Shown here: piece after piece, positions 8,000-18,280 of the stretch | Position numbering within the stretch: the first letter of the stretch is position 1 | Layout of the letters: each line of letters begins with the position of its first letter | Assembly (NCBI GenBank): GCA_944391615.1 | Contig: CALXUE010000014.1 | Location: 1 to 43,303 of the forward strand | Length of the DNA: 43,303 nucleotides | From: an uncultured Alphaproteobacteria bacterium | GTDB taxonomy: Bacteria; Pseudomonadota; Alphaproteobacteria; RF32; CAG-239 | Direction of reading: 5' to 3' | Made by a program: the position numbers and the translations under genes | Notes under the pieces: model-generated | Databases searched by the model: none | The model's input: the letters and a program-made list of their open reading frames with translations, nothing else | Told to the model about the DNA's origin: nothing

Positions 8000-10649
8000 A
8001 AGACCGGATAAAATACTGGAAAGAAGATTATTATATTTGGCCTACACACTGGTAGCCCAAACCATCGTTGTCATAATGTTTTTGCTTTATCCGGCATATT
8101 CATTTTATTTAATATTACTCATATTATTTATGAGTGCATTCAGCCTGATATCAACAATCAAGACCTTAAAAGCAGGCGAAGAAGCCATCAGTTTTGGAGG
8201 ATTTGCGGGCGAATTAATGAAGAGCGAAAAAGAAGGCCGCCGCATAGATAATTCTGAGATGGAACCCGTTCTGGAAAACGAATACGCCAAAGACTTTTTT
8301 AAAGACGAAAATGTTTTGGCTTACCTAAAGGCCCACTTGTCAGACAACCGCCAAAACCGCACCGAGATGGCCCGTTTAGAAAAAGGCCTCGAAAATTTAA
8401 CCACCGAGAGTGTCACTTTATCGCTTTTTTTAAGAAAAAACAGCATGGGAGGCTTCACACCGGAAGAATGGTTTGAAATAACGCTAAAACCACTTTATCT
8501 AAAACAAACCGACATATTTGAAGGACCCTATTCAGTCAAGCGCATCAAAAAAGAAACCTATTTTTGCTGGAACATAAAAGACATCACGGCCAGCCGCAAC
8601 ATCGAACAAGTTTTGCAAGAAGAAAGACGCGGTTTGCACGACTTTTTAGACTATCTGCCAGCCGCATTGTATATTTGCAATAAAGACTACAAAATAGAAT
8701 ACGCCAACCACACTTTGGCCAAATTGCTCAACAATGCCCGAGAAGAACTTGTCGGCCAAAACTTAAAAGATTATCTGGCCACAAACTCTCCTCTTCCGGA
8801 GGCTCACACCGCCGCATGGAAAGGTAATATCTATTTGCAACAAGGAGACAAGACCATCGAGTGCTATGCTGCCCAAGAAAATTTCCGTGACAACTCCGAA
8901 ATCAAAACAAGAGGCATATTAATCAGCGGCATATCCACACAAGGAGAAGCACATCAAGCACTAGCCAAAGCGCAAGACACATTAAGCTGGTTGTTTGACT
9001 TTGCTCCAATAAGCATTGTGTTATGCGATTCTCAAAACCAAATATTGAATGTCAATGAAACGGCGGCCGAGTTTTTCAAACTAGATAAAAAGAAATTAAC
9101 CGGACAAAGCTTTTTGAACCTGATTCAGGAAGAAGACCAAACCAAACTCATAACAAATTTAAGCCAACATCAAACACGAGAAGACACCATCACACTTGAC
9201 GTTAAGCTAACCTCCCCCAACAATGAAGAAAGAATAGCCAGTTTATTTATCAAGCCGACCTATCATTTACACGATTCCGCCACAGCCGCCCCATTGGGTT
9301 ATAGCATTTATATTTTAGATGCCACCTCACGTAAAAATCTTGAAATTCAGTTTGCACAAGCCCAAAAGATGCAAGCCATGGGGCAATTAGCCGGAGGTGT
9401 CGCGCATGATTTCAACAATCTCTTGACCGCGATGATAGGCTTCTGCGATTTACTGCTGCAAAGACACGGCATCGGCGACCCATCATTTGCCGACATCATT
9501 CAAATCAAAAACAATGCAAACCGAGCAGCCGGACTAGTGCGTCAATTACTGGCCTTTTCACGCAAGCAACCCCTAAAACCAAAATTAATCGACGTCACCG
9601 AAAACTTTGTAGAATTAAGCCACATGCTCAAACGCATTTTAGGCGAGCAAATCACACTTAAATTTTATCACGGTGCAGATTTAGGCTATATAAGGGTAGA
9701 TCCGGTACAATTTTCACAAGTTATCATCAATCTTGCCGTCAACGCCAAAGACGCCATGAACAACCGCGGAACATTGAGCATAACGACAAGAACAGAGAGT
9801 CTGCTTGAGCCCTACCAATTTGGAGCCGACACCATCGCCCCCGGAGATTTTGTGGTAATAGAAGTCAGCGATACGGGTTGTGGTATTCCAATCGAAAATC
9901 TCACCCGTATATTTGAGCCGTTCTTCTCCACCAAACAAAACGTGGTTGGTTCCGGAACCGGATTAGGCTTGGCAACAGTTTATGGAATTGTCCGTCAAAC
10001 AGAAGGCTTTATTAAAGTCAAAAGCATCATAGGCAAAGGCACGACATTTGCCATTTACCTCCCCCGATTCGAACACGGAGAAGAAACCGACAACAAAGAA
10101 AAAGACACCACCAAAGAAATCATCACCGCCACCAACGGTGTTCCTGTTTTAACCGTACAAGAAAAAATATCTTCAGACAAACAAAACACCGCCAACCCGA
10201 AACTGATATTTGGCCTCAATCTCTCAACGATAGACCATGACCACGAACACTTAAACCGCAACAATGAAGATGTGCGCATATTGTTTGTAGAAGATGAAGA
10301 TTCGGTAAGAGCCTTTGCCGTTCGCGCCCTCAAGAAAAAAGGCTACGACGTAATAGGCTGTAATTCTGCCGAAAATGCACTTGAACATCTCAAAACAGAC
10401 ACCGACTTTGACCTCATGATAACCGACATGGTCATGCCCGGCATAAATGGAGCCGAATTGGCAGGCATAGTCAAAGAAAAAATACCCACCATAAAAATAA
10501 TTCTAGCATCGGGCTATTCGGAAGAAATCGCCCGCAGAGAACTGGCTGGCTCCGACAAATTTGACTTTATAGCCAAACCCTTTAGCTTAGGGGACTTGAC
10601 TAAAAAGGTATTTGATGTCTTAAATAAAGCAGAAGAAGGAACAAAATAA
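7977..10649 (+). CDS. cckA: CckA, hybrid sensor histidine kinase of the CtrA phosphorelay
   Basis: An 890-residue inner-membrane hybrid kinase/phosphatase that passes phosphate through ChpT to CtrA (and CpdR). Two transmembrane helices lie at about residues 17-60. Two PAS domains follow (about 220-310 and 335-455); the first begins FLDYLPAALYICNKDYKIEY. The HisKA motif AGGVAHDFNNLLTAMIGF holds phospho-acceptor His477; the ATPase domain (about 580-690) has N (NLAVNAKDAM), G1 (DTGCGI), F (FEPFFSTK) and G2 (GTGLGL) boxes. The C-terminal receiver (about 765-885) has acceptor Asp817 in MITDMVMPG. The AHDFNNLLT wording and overall layout are those of CckA. The ATG lies inside flhB; a GAGG is placed 10 bases upstream. 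A low-complexity linker (about 695-760) joins kinase and receiver. Confidence 0.94.
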   Translation: MLCSLKNKRPDKILERRLLYLAYTLVAQTIVVIMFLLYPAYSFYLILLILFMSAFSLISTIKTLKAGEEAISFGGFAGELMKSEKEGRRIDNSEMEPVLENEYAKDFFKDENVLAYLKAHLSDNRQNRTEMARLEKGLENLTTESVTLSLFLRKNSMGGFTPEEWFEITLKPLYLKQTDIFEGPYSVKRIKKETYFCWNIKDITASRNIEQVLQEERRGLHDFLDYLPAALYICNKDYKIEYANHTLAKLLNNAREELVGQNLKDYLATNSPLPEAHTAAWKGNIYLQQGDKTIECYAAQENFRDNSEIKTRGILISGISTQGEAHQALAKAQDTLSWLFDFAPISIVLCDSQNQILNVNETAAEFFKLDKKKLTGQSFLNLIQEEDQTKLITNLSQHQTREDTITLDVKLTSPNNEERIASLFIKPTYHLHDSATAAPLGYSIYILDATSRKNLEIQFAQAQKMQAMGQLAGGVAHDFNNLLTAMIGFCDLLLQRHGIGDPSFADIIQIKNNANRAAGLVRQLLAFSRKQPLKPKLIDVTENFVELSHMLKRILGEQITLKFYHGADLGYIRVDPVQFSQVIINLAVNAKDAMNNRGTLSITTRTESLLEPYQFGADTIAPGDFVVIEVSDTGCGIPIENLTRIFEPFFSTKQNVVGSGTGLGLATVYGIVRQTEGFIKVKSIIGKGTTFAIYLPRFEHGEETDNKEKDTTKEIITATNGVPVLTVQEKISSDKQNTANPKLIFGLNLSTIDHDHEHLNRNNEDVRILFVEDEDSVRAFAVRALKKKGYDVIGCNSAENALEHLKTDTDFDLMITDMVMPGINGAELAGIVKEKIPTIKIILASGYSEEIARRELAGSDKFDFIAKPFSLGDLTKKVFDVLNKAEEGTK

Positions 10650-10657
10650 AAATCGGA

Positions 10658-11422
10658 ATGAACAGCACCAAAGGACAAATAAGGCAGTTGCCGCTGGAAT
10701 TTTATCACCGCCCCTATATGGGACGCGATGACTTTATGCCCTCGATGTGCAACTTTGAAGCATACCGATTGATAGATTCTTGGCCGATGTGGAATTATTT
10801 TGCCGCCTGCATATATGGCCCGGAGGGTTGCGGCAAAACACACCTAGCCAACATTTTTTCCGACAATGTTTCGGTAATAGAACATTACCCCTACAAAATT
10901 CCGTGCATTAAAGCCAAGGACTTAACGCTGGACATGCCCCGTCAATTGCTAAACAAATTTTATTGCCTGATTGTTGAGGACTTAAGCGCCGACATCAATC
11001 AAGAGGCAATGTTTAACTTGTACAACATGTATCGTGACGAGGGAGGCAGCATTTTATTTACATCAAGAGAAGCCCCTGCCCGCATAAATTTCACGCTGGC
11101 AGATTTACGCTCGCGAATGAACATTGTGCCAAGTATAGAAATCAAAGAACCTGACGATAATTTGCTCTCGGTATTAATGGTAAAACTTTTCATGGACCGG
11201 CAAATAAATGTCTCGCCGGAAATCATCAAATATACCGTAAGCAACATGCAGCGCTCATTTTCTTATGCCAAAAAATTGGTGGAGGAAATAGATAATATTT
11301 CTCTGGCCCAAAAAAGAGCCATAACGATTCCCATCGTCAAAGAGGCCATCCAAAATTTAAGCGACAACAAACAAGGCGACTTGTTTAGTTTCATCAATGG
11401 CCAGGGCGAATTATTCAAATAA
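10658..11422 (+). CDS. hdaA: HdaA, DnaA-related regulatory inactivator of replication initiation
   Basis: A 254-residue AAA+ protein related to DnaA domain III but without the DNA-binding domain IV. With the sliding clamp, Hda stimulates ATP hydrolysis by DnaA after initiation. The N-terminal QLPLEF (residues 10-15) is the clamp-binding motif in the position seen in Hda; Walker A is GPEGCGKTH, and the sensor region contains LRSRMN. The C-terminus has two more clamp-motif-like peptides, QGDLF (239-243) and QGELF (249-253), which I do not remember from other Hda proteins. The gene is 8 bases after cckA, so a replication regulator and the CtrA kinase are probably co-transcribed. Confidence 0.88.
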   Translation: MNSTKGQIRQLPLEFYHRPYMGRDDFMPSMCNFEAYRLIDSWPMWNYFAACIYGPEGCGKTHLANIFSDNVSVIEHYPYKIPCIKAKDLTLDMPRQLLNKFYCLIVEDLSADINQEAMFNLYNMYRDEGGSILFTSREAPARINFTLADLRSRMNIVPSIEIKEPDDNLLSVLMVKLFMDRQINVSPEIIKYTVSNMQRSFSYAKKLVEEIDNISLAQKRAITIPIVKEAIQNLSDNKQGDLFSFINGQGELFK

Positions 11423-11438
11423 ACAATAAGAGAAGACC

Positions 11439-13019
11439 ATGAACTTAAAAATAAAATCCAACCAGTTTAATTTATTATATAGCCTGCTAACCATATTAAT
11501 ATACAATCCGACACTCTATAGAGTAGCATGGAGCATAATTCCATCATGGGGATTTGTTATCGCCATATATTTATTGGCCTTTTGCGCCCTAAACATAATT
11601 TTAAGCATTTTATTTGTAACGCCTAAAACGAGTAAAGTTATCAGCATTTTTTTATGCTTAGGTAACACGGTTGCGCTATATTTTATGAACACATACCACA
11701 TATTAATAGACCGCGTAATGATGTTAAACGTCATTCACACCAACGTCTATGAAGCAGGAGACTTACTCCACTGGAAGTTATTTGCATACATAATCAGCCT
11801 AGGCATTTTGCCATCGTGGTTGATACATAAAACCAAAATAGAATATTCTCCCCTCAAATCAGAAATAAAAAGACGCATAAGCATAATAGGTATGTCATTA
11901 GCCATCGCAGCAATCATTATTCTTCCCAACATACAGAAAAGTCACCAAATATATAAAGGTCACAAAGAACTGAGATATGCGCTTGTACCATCTAATTACA
12001 TCGGAGCCAGCATTGGTATTTTGAAAATGTACAAAGAAGTCTTTGCCCCCTATCAAATGATTGCCGAAGATGCTCAATTTACCCCTTATTGGAACAACCA
12101 TAAAAAAATGCTCATTGTTTTGGTAATAGGAGAATCAGCAAGAGCCAAAAACTTTTCCTTAAATGGGTATGAAAGAGACACCAATGCCCCCTTAACCCCA
12201 TATCTCAAAGATATTATAAATTATCCGGATTTTTATGCCTGCGGCACTTCGACGGCCATATCGGTTTCATGTATGCTGTCCAAGGATTCGCAAAAAGATT
12301 TCAAAGCCGGCTCGGAATTAAACACCGCCAACATTGCCGATGTCTTACAAAACAATGGTTACCATAGCTTATGGAGAGATAATAATACATCCTGCATGGA
12401 CAATTGCCGCTTTATCGAAACCGAAGCTTCCTGCAATGGCAAATTTTGCTTAGATGATGTATTGTTGAAAAACTTTAAAGACAAAATTCGCTCTATCAAC
12501 CAAAACGCCTTTGTCATATTGCACCAAAGAGGCTCACACGGTCCTGATTACTACACTAGATTTCCACAAGATTCCACGCCACCTTACCAACCGATATGTA
12601 CAAATGTTGAATTAAAAGAATGCGATACGCAAGCACTCATCAACGCCTACGATAATTCCATATATGAAACATCAAATTTCTTAAAAGACACCATAGAAGA
12701 TTTAAAAAGCTTGTCGGATGAATATAATACAGTTTTGATATTCAGCTCAGACCACGGAGAGTCGCTGGGAGAGAACGGCATATATCTCCATGGTTATCCC
12801 TACCACCAAGCACCTAAAGAGCAAAAACACATACCAACATTAATCTGGATGCCGAAAGACACGGCAAAAGCCTTAAAAATCGATATGAGTTGCCTCAAAA
12901 GAGAAGCGAAAAAGCGCCACAGTCATGATAATATATTTCATTCAATTCTTGGTTTATCAGGGATTTCGACCCAAGAATATAATAAAGAGTTAGATATATT
13001 TGCCAACTGCCGTCAATAA
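11439..13019 (+). CDS. eptA: Phosphoethanolamine transferase of the EptA/sulfatase-fold family
   Basis: A 526-residue inner-membrane enzyme that moves phosphoethanolamine from phosphatidylethanolamine to lipid A or another envelope glycan. About five N-terminal transmembrane segments (residues 10-175) are followed by a periplasmic domain of alkaline-phosphatase fold. Visible motifs are VIGESARAKNFSLNGYERDT (metal-binding Glu), CGTSTAISVSCMLS (nucleophile Thr270 or Thr272), LHQRGSHGPDYY and FSSDHGESLGE (metal-binding Asp-His), plus several Cys pairs likely to form disulfides. The layout matches EptA/MCR-type enzymes; whether the acceptor is lipid A cannot be told here. It ends the long plus-strand run; no clear terminator follows, only a poly-A stretch at 13017-13050. 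Confidence 0.85.
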   Translation: MNLKIKSNQFNLLYSLLTILIYNPTLYRVAWSIIPSWGFVIAIYLLAFCALNIILSILFVTPKTSKVISIFLCLGNTVALYFMNTYHILIDRVMMLNVIHTNVYEAGDLLHWKLFAYIISLGILPSWLIHKTKIEYSPLKSEIKRRISIIGMSLAIAAIIILPNIQKSHQIYKGHKELRYALVPSNYIGASIGILKMYKEVFAPYQMIAEDAQFTPYWNNHKKMLIVLVIGESARAKNFSLNGYERDTNAPLTPYLKDIINYPDFYACGTSTAISVSCMLSKDSQKDFKAGSELNTANIADVLQNNGYHSLWRDNNTSCMDNCRFIETEASCNGKFCLDDVLLKNFKDKIRSINQNAFVILHQRGSHGPDYYTRFPQDSTPPYQPICTNVELKECDTQALINAYDNSIYETSNFLKDTIEDLKSLSDEYNTVLIFSSDHGESLGENGIYLHGYPYHQAPKEQKHIPTLIWMPKDTAKALKIDMSCLKREAKKRHSHDNIFHSILGLSGISTQEYNKELDIFANCRQ

Positions 13020-13051
13020 AAAAAAATTGAAAAAAAAATAAAAAAAATAAC

Positions 13052-13102
13052 TTGATTTTAAGATTTTTTAATTTATACATACGTTGTTGAATGTATGTAT
13101 AA
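13052..13102 (+). promoter_or_regulatory. acrR-acrA-acrB promoter with AcrR-type palindromic operator
   Basis: TTGATT (13052-13057) and TATACA (13074-13079) are 16 bases apart and give a plausible sigma-70 promoter. The -10 lies in the left arm of a perfect 10-bp inverted repeat, TTATACATAC (13073-13082) and GTATGTATAA (13093-13102), with a 10-base spacer. The TACATAC...GTATGTA arms and their spacing equal those of the AcrR operator known from E. coli acrAB. A repressor on this site would block RNA polymerase, so the operon is probably self-regulated by the adjacent TetR-family gene. Confidence 0.85.
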
Positions 13103-13118
13103 GAAAAAGGATTCTAAC

Positions 13119-13745
13119 ATGGCACGGCGTACCAAAGAAGAAGCAGAAGAAACCAAACAAGCGATATCATTGGCAGCATTGGAAATATTCTGTGAAAAAG
13201 GCTACTCCCGAACAACGTTTGATGAAATAGCCAAGCGCATAAATTTAACCAAAGGAGCCGTCTATTGGCACTTTCGCAACAAGACGGATATTTTAGGGGA
13301 AATCATCCGTAAATCATTTGAAATAACAAGAAATATTATTGCGACAAAAGTACCGCAAATCGATTCGCTAGAGAGCTTAAAACAATACTTTCATGAAGAG
13401 ATAAATTTGGTCGAACACAGCAAAATATTTCACCAATACTTATACTTTGTCATCCACCAAATGGAATGGTCGGAAGCTATCTTAAACAAGGTAAGCAACG
13501 ACATGAAAGACATTGAAGAGTTTAATAGAGAACAAATAAAAAAAGCGATAGAACAAGCGCAAAAAAATAACCAAATAAGGGATGATGTCGATTCTGAAGA
13601 CGCCATTTCATGCATAGCCTGCTTGTGGATGGGACTAATGAGAGGAATAGTCATCCCCGGAGCCAATTATAATCAATACAGAAAATTGCTTGACAGCAGT
13701 TTTGATATTATACTTAACGGACTAAAGACAGAAGGAAACAACTAA
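13119..13745 (+). CDS. acrR: TetR/AcrR-family repressor of the adjacent efflux operon
   Basis: A 208-residue TetR-type repressor. The start at 13119 (MARRTKEEAEETKQAI) is chosen because AcrR/TtgR proteins begin this way, an AAGGA lies 8-12 bases upstream, and the other ATG (13095) falls inside the operator palindrome. The N-terminal helix-turn-helix (about residues 10-56) reads FCEKGYSRTTFDEIAKRINL then KGAVYWHFRNKTDIL, the classical recognition helix pattern. The C-terminal helical domain should bind hydrophobic drugs. It is first in the operon, one base before the membrane fusion protein gene, with its operator at 13073-13102. Confidence 0.93.
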   Translation: MARRTKEEAEETKQAISLAALEIFCEKGYSRTTFDEIAKRINLTKGAVYWHFRNKTDILGEIIRKSFEITRNIIATKVPQIDSLESLKQYFHEEINLVEHSKIFHQYLYFVIHQMEWSEAILNKVSNDMKDIEEFNREQIKKAIEQAQKNNQIRDDVDSEDAISCIACLWMGLMRGIVIPGANYNQYRKLLDSSFDIILNGLKTEGNN

Positions 13746-13746
13746 A

Positions 13747-15132
13747 ATGAGAGTAGGAAAACCAAGCAACAGAAAAATATTGAAACAAACCGTTTTATTG
13801 CTGGCCTGCGTCGGTGTAGGTTGGTATATGAAAGGTCGCTTTACCCCGGCTTCAATGATGGGATACGGCGGTTCACAAGAAGCCTACGTTTTAACCCAAG
13901 GCTTAAAAGAACAAGACATCACCGAAAAGACCAGTTATATCGGGCATGTTGAAGCCATAAAGAGCGTCAATATCGTGCCACAGGTAAGCGGCTATGTAGA
14001 AAAAGTTTTGTTCAAAGAAGGTTCACACGTTGAAGCCGGAGACTTGTTGTTTGTAATAGAACAAAGACGTTATTTGGCAAATGTAGAACTGAGAAAAGCA
14101 GAACTTCAAAGCGCCAAAGCAAGCTTGGTCAGAGCCGAAAGAGACTTCAAAAGACAGTCACAATTAGCCAAACAAAGCTATGCCTCCAAAGCCACATTTG
14201 ATACGGCAGAAAGCACCTATTTGCAAGCCAAAGCGGCTGTTTCTCAAGCCCAAGCAAACTTAGACTTGGCCGAAATAGATTTAGCTTACACCGAAATCAA
14301 AGCGCCGATAAGCGGCCGCATCGGTAAAGCAGAAGTAACCGAAGGCAACTATGTCAACTCCAGCCAAAATCTGGCTCGCATAGTTCAAACAGATCCTATT
14401 CGAGTAGTATTTTCAGTTTCAGATAAAGAATTTTTGAATAGCCGTTTGTATAACCAACAAAATGGCGAAGAAAAGATTCGTAGTGAAATAGTTTTGCCAA
14501 ACGGCCAAACCATAGAACATCACTTCAAATCACGTTTTTCAGACAACGAAGTCAATTCAGACACGGCCACAATCGCCATTTATGCAGAATATGACAACGA
14601 AAACGAATTGCTCATACCGGGCAACTATGTTCAAATGCGCATCGGAGCCCAAGAAATCAATAAAGAACTTTTGGTTCCACAATCAGCCATTGCACAGGAC
14701 GAACATGGCAACTATGTTATGGTTGTCAAAGATGGCATAGCCGAACAACGCCGTGTTACATTGGGCAAGACCATCGGCACCGAACAAGTTGTTAAATCAG
14801 GCTTAACCATTGATGATAAAGTTATCATTCAAGGTTTGCAAAAAGTCAGCAACGGCTCTAAAGTGAAGGCTCAACTTGTCACCCAAGAAGATAGTCTTGA
14901 AGCCGCCGCAGACAAAGCTGCCGGCAAAGAAATTTCAAGTGACGAACCTGTTGTTCAAGAACATTCAGTTGCCACAGCAATCCAAGCCGAAAACGTTGAT
15001 GCCAATTCCCCAACGATGAGTTCGTCTACCCCTGATGAAGAAGAGGAAGAAGATGAAGCCTCAGATGTAACAAACGCTGAAGCATCCACATCTGACAATG
15101 CGTCAGCAACCGCAACGACATCAGAAGAATAA
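13747..15132 (+). CDS. acrA: RND efflux periplasmic adaptor (AcrA/MexA family)
   Basis: Membrane fusion protein that joins the RND pump to an outer-membrane channel. It has an N-terminal hydrophobic anchor (about residues 12-27) with no lipobox cysteine, then the lipoyl half-motif (VNIVPQVSGYVEKVLFKEGS, VEAGDLLFVI), an alpha-hairpin (about residues 105-175), the second lipoyl half (EIKAPISGRIGKAEVTEGNYV) and beta-barrel and membrane-proximal domains. The last 80 residues are unusual: an acidic, Ala/Ser/Thr-rich low-complexity tail with EEEEEDE. Normal AcrA proteins are about 380-400 aa, so this tail accounts for the 461 aa length. No TolC-like gene is in the window. Confidence 0.93.
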   Translation: MRVGKPSNRKILKQTVLLLACVGVGWYMKGRFTPASMMGYGGSQEAYVLTQGLKEQDITEKTSYIGHVEAIKSVNIVPQVSGYVEKVLFKEGSHVEAGDLLFVIEQRRYLANVELRKAELQSAKASLVRAERDFKRQSQLAKQSYASKATFDTAESTYLQAKAAVSQAQANLDLAEIDLAYTEIKAPISGRIGKAEVTEGNYVNSSQNLARIVQTDPIRVVFSVSDKEFLNSRLYNQQNGEEKIRSEIVLPNGQTIEHHFKSRFSDNEVNSDTATIAIYAEYDNENELLIPGNYVQMRIGAQEINKELLVPQSAIAQDEHGNYVMVVKDGIAEQRRVTLGKTIGTEQVVKSGLTIDDKVIIQGLQKVSNGSKVKAQLVTQEDSLEAAADKAAGKEISSDEPVVQEHSVATAIQAENVDANSPTMSSSTPDEEEEEDEASDVTNAEASTSDNASATATTSEE

Positions 15133-15151
15133 CCAAGGAGAATAACCAGCA

Positions 15152-18100
15152 ATGTTTTCACGCATATTTATTGAAAGACCGCGTTTTGCAATGGTTATTT
15201 CCATTGTGTTAACGCTGGCAGGTTTAATCTCAATTTTTTCACTTCCGATATCCTTGTATCCGGAAATCACTCCACCGATGGTAACGGTTTCAGCCACTTA
15301 CCCCGGAGCAAGTGCGGAAGTTTTAGCCAAGACGGTCGGTATTCCGATTGAACAAGAAGTCAATGGTGTTGAAGACATGTTATACATGGATTCAACATCG
15401 TCAAACAACGGTTCATATTCTTTGTCCATCTCCTTCAAAGTAGGAACGGATCCGGATATGGCCCAAGTTAAGGTTCAAAACCGCGTATCCCAAGCCACAC
15501 CGAAATTGCCGTCTGAGGTTCAAAGACAAGGTATCAGCGTAACACGTCGTTCATCAGACATTTTGGGCTTTTTAACAGCGCGTTCACCCAAAGGCACACA
15601 TGATACAAAATTCATCAGCAACTACGTTCAAAACAACATCAAAGATAACTTATCAAGAATCAATGGTGTCGGTGAAGTGAGCGTCCACGCGCCGGCATTG
15701 AGTATGCGCGTATGGCTTGATGCAAACAAGTTAAGTGCCTTAAACTTGCCGGTAGCTAATGTTATTTCCGCCATAGAGAGCCAAAACTACCAACCATCAT
15801 TAGGTAGCATCGGCGCCATGCCTGGAGACGGCACGCAACAAATGGTCTATACATTAAAGACTCAAGGCCGCTTGAATGAAGCGGAAGACTTCAAAAACAT
15901 CATTGTGAGAACAGACGAAGACGGAGGCTTGGTAAAGTTAAAAGACATAGCCAAGGTTGAAATCGGAACAGAAAGTTATAATGTAGAATCAAGCTTAGAT
16001 AACGCCCCGTCCGTATCCATCGCCTTAAACTTGTCATCAGGTGCAAACGCCCTAGACACGATGGAATTGGTCAAAGCCGAGCTTGAAAGATTGTCCAAGA
16101 TGTATCCGGATGACTTCCAAATTGACATTACTTATGATGCCACGGCATACATCACAGCTTCAGTTGAAGAAGTTGTCTTCACCTTGGTTTTAACCTTTGC
16201 ATTGGTTATTGCGGTATGTTACATCTTTTTACAAGATTGGCGCTCAACTTTAATTCCTTCTTTAACAATTCCGGTATCATTGTTTGCCACCTTTGCCGTC
16301 ATGTTAGCATTGGATTATAGTATCAATATGTTAACATTGTTCGGATTGGTTTTGGCCATTGGTTTGGTGGTTGATGATGCCATTGTGGTGGTCGAACGCG
16401 TTTTGTACTTAATGCAAACAGAAGGTTTATCACCCAAAGAAGCCACGATAAAAGCCATGGAACAAGTGTCAAGCGCAATTGTCGCCACCACATTGGTTTT
16501 GTTGGCAATTTTCGTCCCAGTCGGCTTTTTGGGCGGTATTACCGGAAAGATATACCAACAATTCGCCATCACGATTTCAACCTCCGTTGCATTTTCAGCC
16601 CTAAATGCCTTGACTTTATCACCGGCATTATGCGCTACTTTGTTGCGCCCGTTGAAGGAAGTCAAATCAGGTCCGTTGCATGTATTCAACAACATACTGA
16701 ACAAAACGCGCAACCGCTACATCAGCATTGTTGCCATTATTGCCCGCAAAGTCAGCGTCATAGCACTTTTGCTTGGATTATTGATATTAGGCAATCTGGC
16801 CTTTTTGAAGATGAGCCAAACCTCATTTATTCCAAATGAGGACCAAGGCGTTATCTTGGTAAACTACCAGTTACCGGAAGGAGCCACCTTGGAAAGAACG
16901 CGCAAAGTCATGCAACAAATCTACCCCACACTTAAAGAACAAGAAGGCGTAGATCACGTCATGAGTATTGTGGGCTTCTCACTCATCGGCGGTTCAGGAG
17001 AGAACGTTGGTTTTTCAATCATAACATTAAAACCATGGAATGAGAGAAACAGTGATGAACTTTATTCAACTAATATCTTAAACCGCATCAAAGCCCAAAT
17101 AGCCAACACACCGGATGCCGATATCAACTTGTTTGAATTTCCGGCCATTCCGGGACTTGGAGCAACCGGCGGTATGGATTATCGTTTACAATCAGTAGAT
17201 TCGACAGATTCCAATGAGTTGTATACCGCCATGCAAGGATTTTTGGGTCTGTTAAACAGCTCACCCGCCATATCTTATGCCTTTTCAACTTTCACGTCAC
17301 AAACACCACACGTGAACATTGAGATTGAAAAAGAAAAGGCCGAGAGTATGGGAATTTCCATAGGCGACATCTACACAATTCTCCAAAACTATTTGGGATC
17401 AACATACGTGAACGATGTCAACTTCGGAACACAGGTTAACAAAGTGATTGTGCAATCTGACTGGCCGTACAGAAAAGACGCAGATTCAATCAAGAACTTA
17501 TACGTCCAAAACAAAAAAGGCGATATGGTACCCTTGGGCACAGTCATAAAGCTGACCAAAGTATTGGCCCCGAGTACGGTTGAACGTTATAACCAATATC
17601 CATCAGCCACCATCACAGCGGTTCAAAACACCGCTCTGAGTACCGGTGAAGCGATGGCCACAGTGGAAGAATTGTCAGAAAAACTTCCGAAAGGCTACAG
17701 CTTTGAATGGTCAGGCATGAGCTACCAAGAAAGAAGCACCCAAGGCCAAATCGGCTACTTAATTGCCTTAGCCATCACCTTTGGTTATTTGTTCTTGGTT
17801 GCACAGTATGAAAGCTGGGCAATGCCTTTACCGGTGTTAACATCCGTAACTGTTGCCATGCTGGGAGCAATGGCCGGCTTGTTTATCACTGGCTTGTCCC
17901 TGAGCATTTATGCCCAATTAGGCTTAATTTTGTTGGTTGGCTTGGCCAGTAAGAACGCCATTTTGATTGTTGAGTTCTCTAAAGAAGAAAGAGAAAAAGG
18001 AGCCTCAATCGTCAAAGCAGCCACAACCGGCACCAAAGAAAGATTCCGTGCGGTATTAATGACGGCATTCACCTTTATTTTAGGTGTGTTCCCGATGATT

Positions 18101-18265
18101 ATCGCCACGGGAGCCGGTGCTTCAAGCCGTATAGCCATCGGCGTACCCGTATTTTACGGAATGTTGCTGGGAACAGCTCTTGGCTTAATTGTAATTCCAT
18201 TGCTCTATGTCTTGTTTGAAACATTGAGAGAATCATTGTCTTCACGCAAGCAACGCAAGGAATAA
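15152..18265 (+). CDS. acrB: RND multidrug efflux pump, AcrB/HAE1 family
   Basis: A 1037-residue inner-membrane proton/drug antiporter, the usual size for AcrB-type pumps. The N-terminus [20 protein letters not shown], the [21 protein letters not shown] porter segment and twelve predicted transmembrane helices with two large periplasmic loops are standard. TM4 carries the proton-relay pair Asp408-Asp409 in [14 protein letters not shown]10-12 include [21 protein letters not shown], also a family signature. It follows acrA by 19 bases with an AAGGAG ribosome-binding site and ends at a strong terminator (18281-18314). Substrates cannot be inferred beyond hydrophobic drugs, bile salts or detergents as typical of this group. 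Confidence 0.96.
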   Translation: MFSRIFIERPRFAMVISIVLTLAGLISIFSLPISLYPEITPPMVTVSATYPGASAEVLAKTVGIPIEQEVNGVEDMLYMDSTSSNNGSYSLSISFKVGTDPDMAQVKVQNRVSQATPKLPSEVQRQGISVTRRSSDILGFLTARSPKGTHDTKFISNYVQNNIKDNLSRINGVGEVSVHAPALSMRVWLDANKLSALNLPVANVISAIESQNYQPSLGSIGAMPGDGTQQMVYTLKTQGRLNEAEDFKNIIVRTDEDGGLVKLKDIAKVEIGTESYNVESSLDNAPSVSIALNLSSGANALDTMELVKAELERLSKMYPDDFQIDITYDATAYITASVEEVVFTLVLTFALVIAVCYIFLQDWRSTLIPSLTIPVSLFATFAVMLALDYSINMLTLFGLVLAIGLVVDDAIVVVERVLYLMQTEGLSPKEATIKAMEQVSSAIVATTLVLLAIFVPVGFLGGITGKIYQQFAITISTSVAFSALNALTLSPALCATLLRPLKEVKSGPLHVFNNILNKTRNRYISIVAIIARKVSVIALLLGLLILGNLAFLKMSQTSFIPNEDQGVILVNYQLPEGATLERTRKVMQQIYPTLKEQEGVDHVMSIVGFSLIGGSGENVGFSIITLKPWNERNSDELYSTNILNRIKAQIANTPDADINLFEFPAIPGLGATGGMDYRLQSVDSTDSNELYTAMQGFLGLLNSSPAISYAFSTFTSQTPHVNIEIEKEKAESMGISIGDIYTILQNYLGSTYVNDVNFGTQVNKVIVQSDWPYRKDADSIKNLYVQNKKGDMVPLGTVIKLTKVLAPSTVERYNQYPSATITAVQNTALSTGEAMATVEELSEKLPKGYSFEWSGMSYQERSTQGQIGYLIALAITFGYLFLVAQYESWAMPLPVLTSVTVAMLGAMAGLFITGLSLSIYAQLGLILLVGLASKNAILIVEFSKEEREKGASIVKAATTGTKERFRAVLMTAFTFILGVFPMIIATGAGASSRIAIGVPVFYGMLLGTALGLIVIPLLYVLFETLRESLSSRKQRKE

Positions 18266-18280
18266 ATCATAAAAAGCAAA

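Noticed and set aside
13095..13118. Upstream ATG start for acrR
   Set aside because: It is inside the operator palindrome; the downstream ATG has the ribosome-binding site and the family's usual N-terminus.
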